Below are positions 47,101 through 57,000 of a DNA stretch of 64,000 nt, piece after piece. Source of the stretch: Pleodorina starrii. Taxonomy: Eukaryota; Chlorophyta; Chlorophyceae; Chlamydomonadales; Volvocaceae. A program made the translations under genes and the position numbers. Numbering within the stretch: position 1 is the stretch's first letter; the number at the start of each line of letters is the position of its first letter. Where the stretch lies: contig BRXU01000007.1 of assembly GCA_030267565.1 (NCBI GenBank), positions 1,860,001 through 1,924,000 on the forward strand. Direction: 5' to 3'. The notes beneath the pieces were generated by a model, which saw only the letters and a program-made list of their open reading frames with translations, ran no database searches and was not told where the DNA came from.

Positions 47101-50100
47101 ATGCCAAGTCCCCCGCTTATCTTGCTACCCATTATTTCGAACTAAATCCCCTTTCTCTCTCACTCGGCCCGCTTGCTGATCATCCTCCGTCTCCAACTAA
47201 CCTCAACCAACAGGACGGAAGTCGACCTCAACACCTGGGCCCTCTTCCTGGCGGCTCTTCACGGGCCCGCGCTGCGCCCCTCCGCCTCCGCCTCCGCCTC
47301 CTCTTCTGCTGCTGCCCAGCAGCAGCTGCCGCCCTCCCTGGCCCCCCTGGCGGCCAGTTGGGCCTCCCTGGAGTCCGACCAGGTGCCGATGTGGCGGGGG
47401 GCGGTGGCCAGGCAGCTGGTGGCGGACGCGATCGAGTCACGACAGCGGCCGTACAACCCGGGGTCGTACAGCGACTGGGACACGCTGGCCTGGGCGAGGT
47501 GGGTGTGTGTGTTTGGGGGGAGGCTGATGGGTGAGGGGCTGGATGGCTAGCGGGTTTACTTAGGTTTTTAGTAGGGGGGTGGTGGCAGGGTTTGGTTTGG
47601 TTTAGTGCACGCACGGCCGATGGATGGATGGATGGATGCTCGAGCGCAAGCCCAGGGTGAGTTACATGTATGCGTACGACAATGGGATGACTCATTACTG
47701 GGAAAGGGTGATGATGGTTGCGCGTGACGGGCCACTTCCGCAGCCGCCTTGCTGAATTGTAAGTCGGCCGTGCTGATGATATGACCCATGGGTCACCAGG
47801 TCAGGGGTATAAAGAGATTTTCGCAGGGCGGGGGGGGGGGTCGGGGGTAGGTCCCCTGCCAGGTTACTCGCCAGGTCACACTCAGCCGTGAACGTGATCG
47901 GCCGTGATAATCCATGGGTCACCAGGGTGGTGCTGGGCCACGCTAATGACCCATGGGTCACCGGTGCTGGGTCCCATGGGTCGCCAGGACAGGGGTAAGC
48001 CGTTGCTGATGACCCACGGGTCGCCAGGGAGCGGGTCGGGTCAGCCGTCAACCTCACCGTCACACACACCGCGTTACACCCTTCATCGCCACACACACAC
48101 ACACGTGTTCATACGCAACACACATACACAGGCTGACTCTGGGCGGCTATTGGGACCCACGCAACGACAGCGAGGTCGCTGCCACCGCCGGCGGCGCCGC
48201 CAGCGGGGCCGTCAGCATCCAGACCATTGCGGCAGATCTGAGTGTCGGAGCGCTGACGCAGGCGGTGGGCGCACAACAGCAGAACGGCACCGCCAGCCTG
48301 CGGGTGGGTACCGGCGGTAATAGCGTTTCGTTGGACGTTGGGCGTTGGGCGTTGGCTCGTGGAGTGGAACGCGGGGGTAGGTCGCCCGAGCCCGTGACCT
48401 TCCATCTGCCCCTGCTCCGTCCTGCATCCTCCGCCTGGGCCAGCCCCGCCCCTCCTCGCCTGCGCCTGCCCCGCCCCTCCCCGCCTGCGCCTGCTCCTGC
48501 CTTACCCCCCCCTCCCCACCTGGCGCCTGCGCCTGCGCCTGCCCCGCCCGCACCCCCCACAGACCTGCGTGCTGACCTCCCTGGTCCTGCAAGCCATGGG
48601 CCCATCCGCCAACCCCTCCCCCAAGCTGGTGGCCGCGACCCTCGATGACGTCACCTCGGCGCTCCGGGTGCAGGGCCGTACAGCCTACGTGGCGGCGGGA
48701 ACGGGTGGGTGCTCGCGTGATGACGTTGCTGGAGGTGCCGGTCGGGGGCGGGCCCAACTGGGCGCCGGGCTGAGGGCCGGCGGGCAGGTGGGCCGGCAGC
48801 CACCGCGTCGGCCTCTCCTTCCATTGATGAGACTACATACAGGGATTTAGGGACATGGGAGGGAAAGAGTTCCGCTTCCGCCCAAAGGTACGCACCCACT
48901 AGCCACTACCCGCACCGGCACACTCACTAAAAGCACGAGTTTGCGTTTGCGTTGGATTCCTAACATACGGTACACACAAGCGTTTTTTTCTCGCGTTTTT
49001 TTTTCTCGGGAGGGGCGTCACATACATACACGGTGCTTTGTATTGTGTTTACCGTATGCGTCACAGACCTGCAGCACATCACCCACCTTGCCGGGTCACA
49101 AAGTACGATCACCCGCGCTTTGCGTGTGTTGCGCACCAACGTGTATAGGCACGGACGCTACGGCGGCCCCCCTGGAGGACCAGACTCTGGCTCTGCTGCT
49201 GCAGCTGCGGGCCGGAGTCAACAGCACCGCCAACCCGCTGCTACCCAAACTGGCAGCCTACGTGGCCAACCCGCCGCCGCCAGGCGGGTACGGCATCTTT
49301 ACGGTGCCGTACTCGCTGCGGGCTCAGGGCCTGGCGATAGCGGCGCTCAGCGAGTACGACAGGGTACGCGGCAGTGCGCGCCCTGACGCCAACATAACCG
49401 CAACCGCCAACGGAATGACCGTGCTGCGGGTGAGTTGGTTGCGTTTGCGGTTGAATGGACTGATGGACTATTTAGGACCCTACATACGGGGCTTGAGCAC
49501 AAACACACACACAAAAAAAACACAAGCACACACCCCGAACGGCAGTTCGGAGACAGTGCAGCCCGCTGTATCAACACCAGGAACATGCCCTTCTCACCAC
49601 GCACCACCACTGTCTTTCCTACACACGCGACAAGTCGCAGAGGCCCCGCCTTAACAATACCTCCCCTTTCTTGCGCGCGCGTGTGTGTGAAGTTTCATCC
49701 GGCCCCTTCACTCCGGCCTGTGTATTATTCCGTGTTACCCCACCCTCGCCCCATTTCAACTAAAGTCGCCACGCACGGCTGGAAAAGCCGGCCCATCCGC
49801 GAATCGCCGGCACATCCGTCGCGTCCAATGGAACTTCTTCCCTCTTGGCCGACGCCAGCCCTCCTCCGCCCCCTCCCTGTCGGTAACCCCCTCCTGCCGC
49901 CCTGCGAGCCCCCCAGGCCTCCTTCCGCCCCTCCGGCAGTACCTCCCCCGTCACCAATGCCACCGCTTGGTCCCAGCTGCTGCTGCAGCCGCCAGCCAAC
50001 GCCAACGCCAGCGGCAGCACCGGTACCGCCCCCGCCAACAACGCATCGTCGCCCGGACAGCTCAATTTCCTGGTCAGTGTATGTACCGGAATATACCGTT

Positions 50101-51639
50101 GTACGTGTGAGCCTCGTACACGCGGCGTTGCGTACTGGTACTTCTGGGACAGGCCAGTCTGGGTAGGTGCTTCTGGGCGCGCGCGCGCCTGTATGCGGGC
50201 ACCGGGCAGCTGTGGGACAGGCTAGGTAGGCTTACACGACGGCAACACGGCAACAGGTAGCCAGCCAGGCGGTGACGGCGTTTCGTTGCCTCTGCAGGTC
50301 TGCCCAAGAACTTGCTGCAAGAGCTAACGAACCTCAGCGGTCTTCTCTCCGCCATCGCACACCCACCATCCATCGCTGCGTTTGGCCCCACGAATGAACC
50401 CGAACCCGAATGAATCCATCCCCTCCCCACCCCCCCAGGTGACGGGCAGCGGCGAGGTGACGGTGTCCGCCTCGCTCCACTTCGTGCCCGCCCAGCTGCT
50501 GTCCTTCCCCACCTACCGCGGCCTGTTCGTGGAGGCGGCGCTGCAGATGGCCGACCCGCTGACCGGCGGACCCACGGGTCAGCGCCTGGCGGCGGTGCCC
50601 CTGGGCTCCGTGGTGGCCCTCACGGTGCAGCTGACCAGCCCCGACGACCTGGGACCCGTCACCCTGTCCATCCTCATGCCGGCAGGACTGGAACCCATCG
50701 ACCCAAATCTGGAGGCGACGGGTGGTGGTGGTGGTGGCTTGGAGACGTGCTCGGCGGGGCAGCTGCGGGATGTGGCCTGGTGGGACTTCTGGCTCATGCC
50801 CATCTGCCCTGCACAGGTCAGTGAAGATTCAGTTCGCTCCTCGTCGAGGCTTCCACACCAGCTCCTGGGCTCAGCCAGCGTTTTCGATGGGGCTCGAACG
50901 GTTATATATTTAGGGTTGTTTTAGGGTTTTAGGGGTACCGAGGCGATGGTTGGGCAGAGGCCCCGGGATGCGGCCCATGCATGCGTGGTTTTTCTTCTCG
51001 TTGCGGGAAAATGTGCGTGCGGGCACGCAGGCAGCGTTACCTCCAGGCCGCCACACGCCTGCCAACCAAACTTGCCAGCGCACCGACCAGCGGAAAGCGC
51101 CCGTACGTGCGGCACCTCCGCTCCCACCCACCCACTCACCCACCGCGATTTCAATCCTAGGCTCCTGCCATTATAGCCCTCATCACCCACCCGCCTCGAC
51201 CGCCGCCCTGTCCAACGAAACCAGCAGAGTAATTTCCACGCACCGCCCTCACCGCCCTGCACCGCTGCACGCGCGCCCTCGCTGTTCCCCCTGCCCCTCC
51301 CAGGAGACCCGTCCCTACCTGGTGACCTTCTCCTACCTGGCGCTCCGCGCCGGCACCTCGAGCGTGACGCTCAAGGCCGTGGCCGCCACACCCGGCTCCT
51401 TCGTGTTCCCGCCCATCCGCGCCTCCGCCGACAACCAGCCGGAGCTCTTGGGCATGACGGCCGCCACCAACCTCACCGTATGCGCCGACTGCGCCAAGCC
51501 CACCTACGTGCGCGAGGCCCCCGCAGCGGCCAAGCCCTGTCCCAAGGAGGGCTGCGGCCCCAGCGGCGTGTGCAACCTGGCCACCGGAAAGTGCGTCTGC
51601 GCCGACGGCGGGGGCAATGACGGGCAGTGCGTCTCCTGA
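29182..51639 (+). CDS. Giant alpha-2-macroglobulin-like secreted protein, thioester-less, with C-terminal EGF-like module
   Basis: Exons 4-38: 30534-30675, 31272-31442, 32027-32088, 32454-32534, 32985-33085, 33483-33638, 34784-35114, 35375-35902, 36260-36469, 36850-36930, 37231-37414, 37654-37820, 38638-39198, 39383-39672, 40112-40651, 41008-41125, 41371-41832, 42138-42382, 42653-42785, 43154-43220, 43392-43430, 43691-43967, 44379-44562, 45244-45339, 45563-45677, 45902-46087, 46348-46432, 46708-46902, 47214-47498, 48132-48303, 48563-48704, 49149-49429, 49917-50078, 50439-50816 and 51304-51639. Tentative 5' exons are 29182-29388 (signal peptide IPWLLVVCCLHVGGGHVAA), 29675-29721 and 30016-30046. 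The total is about 2615 aa. Macroglobulin landmarks are SYTLRLTRGSRYNPLAGPLG, VVDRLVVVPGDSIKVTGFV, TTGTLHGEVEVP, TTYQLGDSPLLL, YGVDKAFLDL (about 1518), LPRFVRVGDSF (about 1776), GGLNLTAGVGYFP, LMPAGLEP and PGSFVFPPIRA. Where bacterial homologues have CxEQ, this protein reads AERIIPQATPAMLW (about 1965). The C-terminus has an EGF-like CGPSGVCNLATGKCVC. It is probably a secreted protease-trap or matrix protein. Confidence 0.9.
29727..29856 (+). repeat. 65-bp tandem duplication
   Basis: TGCAATGCGGTACGACGCAG begins both copies (29727 and 29792), which are identical over 65 bp. The duplication lies in an intron near the 5' end of the macroglobulin gene, just after a candidate splice donor. Confidence 0.9.
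30875..30886. repeat. GACCCGCGGGTC palindrome
   Basis: A perfect palindrome of the dispersed 12-bp family, in the macroglobulin intron 30676-31271. Confidence 0.75.
33498..33509. repeat. GACCCGTGGGTC palindrome inside a coding exon
   Basis: A family member in the macroglobulin exon 33483-33638, encoding part of LTRGSRY. A second copy (33233-33244) lies in the preceding intron. Confidence 0.75.
33905..34640 (+). repeat. CCCATGGGTC minisatellite (about 18-21 bp units)
   Basis: Dozens of tandem, slightly variable units of the type GGGGCCCATGGGTCGAGGCT fill most of the macroglobulin intron 33639-34783. Each unit carries the palindromic core ACCCATGGGT or CCCATGGG. Variants CATGAATCGG and GGGTCGGGCC are interspersed, suggesting higher-order amplification. 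The long open frames read through it (MGRGWAHGSR-type and its complement) follow from the unit length and are not genes. Confidence 0.95.
36236..36253 (+). repeat. Telomere-like CCCTAAAA at a 3' splice site
   Basis: AAAAACCCTAAAACCC ends six bases before the AG of the acceptor for the macroglobulin exon 36260-36469. Confidence 0.7.
37415..37535 (+). repeat. G-rich low-complexity tract (GGGTGG/GGGGGAG)n
   Basis: GGGTGGGTGGATGG and repeated GGGGGAGGGGGAG follow the donor at 37415 in a macroglobulin intron. There are many G-triplets, with G-quadruplex potential on the transcribed RNA. Confidence 0.85.
37821..38637 (+). other. Low-GC macroglobulin intron containing a 76-codon open frame
   Basis: This 817-nt intron is clearly AT-richer than its neighbours, especially 38000-38560. 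It carries an open frame at 38117-38347 (start MDMTTQFSEQ, end ANCNNF) with no recognised domain. The flanking exons are phase 0 on both sides and together complete one macroglobulin domain, so the segment behaves as an intron. It may include an inserted element or internal regulatory DNA. Confidence 0.65.
38809..38820. repeat. GACCCGTGGGTC palindrome inside a coding exon
   Basis: A family member in the macroglobulin exon 38638-39198, within a low-complexity linker rich in Ala, His and Gly. Confidence 0.75.
39260..39284 (+). repeat. Telomere-like TTTTAGGG fragment in an intron
   Basis: GTTTTAGGGGTTTAGGGTTG lies in the macroglobulin intron 39199-39382, in the opposite orientation to the upstream copies. 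Confidence 0.7.
41133..41172. repeat. GGATCC-rich short repeat cluster
   Basis: Alternating GATCCGGATCCACG units follow the splice donor at 41126. They resemble the looser GGATCC/GGATTC cluster at about 1590-1665 in the wall glycoprotein intron. Confidence 0.75.
42428..42462 (+). repeat. (ATGC)n microsatellite
   Basis: About seven ATGC/TGCA units form a self-complementary tract in the macroglobulin intron 42383-42652. Confidence 0.9.
42555..42597 (+). repeat. CTCCGCACCT 10-bp tandem repeat
   Basis: About four copies of CTCCGCACCT lie in the pyrimidine-rich part of the same intron. Confidence 0.85.
44773..45239 (+). repeat. Pure (CCCT)n tetranucleotide tract, about 117 units
   Basis: There are 467 bp of uninterrupted CCCT/TCCC with no purine on the + strand. 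It lies in the macroglobulin intron 44563-45243 and ends directly in the acceptor tgcag. The complementary strand is (AGGG)n. It functions by position as an exceptionally long polypyrimidine tract. The long SLPP-repeat and EGGR-repeat open frames over it are artefacts. Confidence 0.98.
47783..48022. repeat. Cluster of GACCCATGGGTC-type palindromes
   Basis: GACCCATGGGTC occurs at 47783 and 47948, with close variants near 47912, 47970 and 48011. They are embedded in related GGGTCACCAGG/GGGTCGCCAGG contexts in the macroglobulin intron 47499-48131. This looks like a small degenerate array related to the 33.9-34.6 kb minisatellite. Confidence 0.75.
50908..50936 (+). repeat. Telomere-like TTTTAGGG repeats in an intron
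   Basis: TTTAGGGTTGTTTTAGGG continues into TTTTAGGGG, giving three units, in the macroglobulin intron 50817-51303. Confidence 0.8.
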
Positions 51640-54062
51640 CGTCCTGAGCTCGGCTAGGCGTGCGGCTAGCTATGGCTGCTGCGGGATTCGGGATGGCGAG
51701 AGCACCTTTCTGGTCCCCAATTGCGGCTGCGGAAGTGGCTGCGGCGGCCGTGTGGGCTTTGTGCGCGGCTTTCTGGCGGCGGCGGTGCTGGCGGCGACGG
51801 CGGCGGCTTTCATTTGTTCGTGTACATACGAATTAATCGCATGCGGCTAGCGGGCTACAAGACAAGCGCGGATACCTGAACGGCCTGGTGGCGCGGTTTG
51901 TCGTTGGCGATTGGCCGCTGCGTAGGCGGTTGTGGTAACGGCGGTAGGTTTGAGGCAGGTGGATGTGCGGTATGGCAAATGGCACCCTGTCTGTACGGTG
52001 GCCCAAAGCCGTACACATGGACATTTGCACGCTCGCAGGTAAGACGCAAGCACATGCACCCCCCGGTGGGCGGCGAGCAGCAGCAGGGCGGCTCGCACGC
52101 GTGAGTGAGGACTCGGCTGGACTGCCAAAAGCCAACCAGGGGGTCATGCATGACGCGTGGGTTGGGAACTTGGATGGGTGGCGAATGAAGCACGAAAGAC
52201 TGCAGGCAGGCGATGCATGTCGACCACGAACATGGGGCGCAATCTGCAGTGTTCCCGACGAGTCGACGTTTCTGACATTACTGAGAGATACGGTAGATAT
52301 GGTGCAAAATGGTGCATTCGCAGATAGATATGCGGTCCGGCGTGTGGCATACATACAGCACGCACGCGGCCCCGCTTCAATGCTTTGTTCGGCAGGAGTA
52401 CGGGACGTACAGCCCGATATGAGTACATACATGACACGGTGCGTGCACATCATCCTCCTTTTCAGTACTCTAGGTTGCTGTCCGCATGACTGCAACCGCG
52501 CAAAGCAAACACAAGCTGACCAGTCAATGGACGCAGCCCTAAGCTGCTTTTCTCGGTGGTTGGGGGGCCGCCGAACAATTGCGCACGGATGGCTCCAGGC
52601 GCTGCAACCGGCCGCATATAGCTAGGGTTTGACATTATGTTGTGCTATGGTAGGTGTCCTTGGGTAGGCACTAGGCAGCATTCTTTCTTTGTCAGGTTAT
52701 TCTTTTTCGTTGGATCGTTGATCTAGCCTTTCTACGTGAATCGGTTACAGCGGACCCAAAGTGGACCCGCAGCATTGCTGCACGCGTAACTCTTGTTACC
52801 CTTGTTGTGGTTGCTAGTAGTTGCTACGGTGGGCGCCAGGCCCTCGGGAAATGTAGAACTCCTGAGGGTCCGGTGTGTGCCCGGCCGACTGTGGTCCACA
52901 GAGGCAGGCGGCGGACGGACGGAGGAAGGCGGGGGACCACCCCTCGCCGCACTGATACCTTTGCCCCCCGTCCGAAGCATTTGCTGTAACTGCTGCCGTG
53001 TGGCTGCTCGAAAGGAGCTGGGCAGGGCGTTCGTGGTCGCGACGAGTATGGGACGGGCAGCACTGAAAAACACAGCAAACAAATTGGGAGGGTGGGCGGC
53101 TGGCCGCCAGGAAGGAAGCGTTAAGAGGGGCGCAGCGTCGGGTTGAATGAATTGAGTGTCGGCCATGAAACGTGGGCCACGGCAGATAACCTGGTGCTGG
53201 GAAGGTCCGGTTCAGCGCCGTGGCTGCGTGTTGTGGGCGTCCGGGACCTCACGGACCAGGCTTCACTCGTGACAAGAGGCGCGATTCCATGAATCGAAAA
53301 GTGGCATATGAAATTCTTATCTGCCCCATTTGAAAAAGCCTCTTCTGTCCTTCCTGCAGATTCCTCATAGGTGCAAATCTTTGAGGTACTGCACTGACAG
53401 GATTGCCGGCACCTAAGCGACTGCATCAAGGCCCAAGGTTAACATATTGACGTGTGTACCTTGTGTACGCAAGGGGTAATAACAATCATCGGTTCCGTTT
53501 TGGCGGTCCCTGTCGTATGCTTGCATACAGAAGTTGGGGAGCCTCATGCTGGGCTTTGTGCCATGAATTTACAAGGCGCAAGACGACTTCAAATAATACT
53601 GTTGATCAAATTCTGGGCGGTGAGGCCAGGCGCCGCCGCAAGGTTGACCACAAGCCCAGGGACATACCGGTACGTTAAAACACCAATACATTGGCGCCTA
53701 CTTCCTGGACTTGGTGGGTTGAAGCCGGTCCTCCCACATTCCGTTCCGTTGTGCGTCCTTGCTGGAGCCGTTGCCTATGACAAACACGAAGGATATCATA
53801 CGACAGTACGGCCGATCGGGTTGGCAAATGACAACGGCCGAGCAAATCAGGATGCGTATTGGACCGGAAGCCAGCACGGAATCCCAACTCCTTTCCGACA
53901 GTTACTCTATGCTCTGTTCAATTCTGCAACGAATATAGGACACGAAAAACAAGGCCATATGTTTGTAGGTGATCCCGGGACCTCTAAAAGTAGTTCGCAA
54001 CGGAGGGCACAGACGCGGCAGACGTGCCCGGCCCCAGCGTGGGCCGGCACTACAAGTCCAGC
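51640..54062. other. Intergenic region between macroglobulin and pseudo-response-regulator genes
   Basis: This 2.4-kb stretch should contain the 3' UTR of the macroglobulin gene and the promoter/5' UTR of the downstream gene. The right half (about 52620-53960) is AT-richer, as at the other promoters of this window. Two overlapping antisense open frames of about 220 codons (51833-52495 and 51963-52625) have no recognisable domain. One or more 5' exons of the pseudo-response regulator may also lie here. Confidence 0.45.
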
Positions 54063-57000
54063 ATGCAGGCGCATGGCGCTCTGCACGCTGGCGCGCAACA
54101 GTTTCAGCTGCCGGACCCCAAGAATCTGCGCATCCTTGTCATAGATAGCAAAGCAGTATCCCGCCAGAATACAACGCAATTGCTCAGAGAATGTGCATAT
54201 CAGGTGAGAAACGTTTCTGCTTTTCAAAGCTGAGGGCGAAGGAGTTGCAGTCACGCGGAAATTCACGAGCGCCCGGAACTCCTCGGCAGGTAACCGCGGT
54301 AAAGACCGCGCGCGAGGGTCTACAGCTTCTCCTTGAAGTAGAACATGGGGCGTGCTTTGACCTGGTGCTCAAGGAGCACGACCCGCCCGGCGCGAATGCA
54401 TGCCGGCTGCTCAAGCGAATGGCAAAGACGGAAGGCCTGGCGCGCACGCCTGTGGTTGGTAAGCACGGGGGAGTTCGTTCCATGTTCCACCACATATCTC
54501 CGGGCGGTGCGCGCCTCCGCTCGCACATTTATCCCAAAAATATCCCGACGTGATATCTCGCACAGTGACCTCAACCCAAGACGAGCGCGAGACGGTCATG
54601 TCCTGTCTTTCACTTGGAGCCATAGACTATCTCATAAAGCCGCTGCGGCAAAACGAGCTGCGGCACATCTGGACGCGCGTGTGGTGGTGGCGGAAGGTAA
54701 ATTTGGGGACCGGTTGACCGCCATACATGAAGCGTTCTTGGCCTTAAGGTTATCCGGTTCGATGCAACCCATATAATTAGCCCGCGTTTGCTCGCGCAGA
54801 GTCAAAGTCAGCACGCAGCGGCCTTGCCAAACGTCGCGGCGCTCGCCGCTCGCCACTACGCTTTTCGGGGACCCAGCAGCGCAAATCGGCAGTACGAGGC
54901 TACTTCCAGTGACTCAAAGCAAACCAAGTAGGTGCTCTATAACCATGGTCGTGAGGGGATACGTTTAAATTCTGACTCAGGGCCGATATAAGGTTACTTC
55001 AGTCGCATGGTAAGTACCATCACGGAAGAGGCTGCACAAGTTGGGAGCACTCCCTTTACAAACCTATAGGGGCGAGCCAATCCAACTGCAAGTTGTACGT
55101 CGCCGACAGCACGGCCCCAACTGCAACATGCTGTTCCCATTACGCCATTCTTTGCTGTGTTGTCAGCCCTTAATAATTGTTTACACCATGTTTCCTTCGC
55201 CTTTCTGTCCGTGGGCTAACGTTAACATCACAGCCAAGAGGAGGAGGAGCCAACTTCCAAGGAGGGCAGCGCGCCGGACAATGGCAACGGCCATGGCAGC
55301 AAGGGCAACGGCAGCAATGGCAGCAAGGAGGGCAACGGCACCAGCCGGTGCGGGTGCGGGCCGGGGGAGCGGAACCGGTTGGTTGAGCTCCGGTTTGGGT
55401 CGTTTCACTGTACGGCGCTGCGATGTAGACGTACCACTGCTTCTCTTCTGCGGGGCCTGCCTCCCGGGAAGGGCAGCGGCGGACGCACCCAAGGGCTGCT
55501 TCCTGAGCTGTGCTACGATCTTCGTGTACCGGCCTCTAAGAAGCCGCAGCCGTCATGGGGTGGTGCCGTCTCTGCTCCAAAAGCCTCTGCGCCTCTGCGC
55601 GGAATGGGTTTGGGCCACCCTTGTCGGGGGCGTCACAGCTCGCAGCGCGGCCCGCTTGCAGGCAGCGACCGCGGCTTGCGGGCGCGCCAGCCGCTCTGCG
55701 ACTGCAGTCGCTTTGGAAGAGCAACGATCTCTCATCGTTCGGGAGCATTGGGGGGAGCATTGGGGGCCCAGCCACGCGGCAGTCAGGCCGCGAGGACGGC
55801 TCAGAGCGGCGGCCCACAGCTCCGAAACCCGTTGGTTTCAGGCTCCCAACATCACAACCCTTCAGCGTTGGAGCGTTGGGTTCTAAGCTGCCGGTCCTAA
55901 CGTGCCGGCAGCTGTGCGCCCCCGCTTGCGTCCTTAGTGCCTCTCCTTGGTGCCTTAGTGCTCCTCCACCCCGCGCCGAAATCCCCCCGAAATCATCCCG
56001 AAATCCCCCCGTCAGTGCTTTCAACTCTGGTACAAATTTATAATCATTATAATTATCATTCCGGGGCCGCCCTGTTGCTCGTACTCGTTGGAAATGCCGT
56101 ACAGAGTGGATGCAAAGCTCCACTGCGACAACAAGGACAACGGTCATGGCTCTAACGGTAACGGCCACGGGTCCAACAACGGCAACGGCCATGGCTCCAA
56201 CGGCAACGGCTCCAACGGCTCGTCGGACAACAAGAACGGCGGCAACGGCAACTCTGCCACCAAGGGCGACGGCAACGGTAACGGTTCCAACGGCAACGGC
56301 GCCAGTACGACACTGGCAGTTGAACGGCACTACCAGGCGCTGGTCAACACGGCGGAGGGGAAGATGCCGCCGAACCTCAGTAGCCACGACGGCCTCATGG
56401 TGAGGACTGACTGTACTGCAGTACCCGTAACTGCCGTACTTATGACGTGTGATGTGTGTCGTACAGTGGTTTGCTGCAAGCACGCGTCCTCGGGCTGTGA
56501 TTATCTCCGTAAGGCGGAGGTGGTGGTGAGGCGAACCAAGACGCCGTTGCAATCGTAAACCATCCCCCCTTCTTGGGAGTCGCTGCGAGCAGCACGGCCT
56601 TTCCCCCGCATGTCACCAGCCCTCCTCCCAGCCCCAGTCTCATCCTGTCCCTCCCTCCCCCCGTTCCTCTTTCACTCTACCTCTCCGCCCTCCCTTCCCT
56701 TCGTTTCCCCAGGGCGCCGTCAAGGGCGGAGCCATGGGTCGCTCCTCCGCCTTTGCGCAGTACATAGGGCCCAGCTCCAGCAGCCGCAAGCGCGCCGCCA
56801 CCTCGGAAGCCGTACAGCCCGGCGGCCGCGATCCGCTCTGCCGTACAACGGACGCGATGGAGGAGGACAACGGCACCGGCGGCAGCGGCGTCCCCTCCGT
56901 CGAGAGAGTCGCCACCGGCGGCGGCGGCAGCGGCGGCGGCGGCAGTCTGGCCCAGGGGCGGTCCAAGGCGGCGGCGATGCGGGAGCGGGAACGGGATCGC

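Noticed and set aside
51833..52625. Two overlapping 220-codon frames on opposite strands
   Set aside because: No domain, no splice context and no codon-use support. They lie in the expected 3' UTR/intergenic region. A transcript would change this view.
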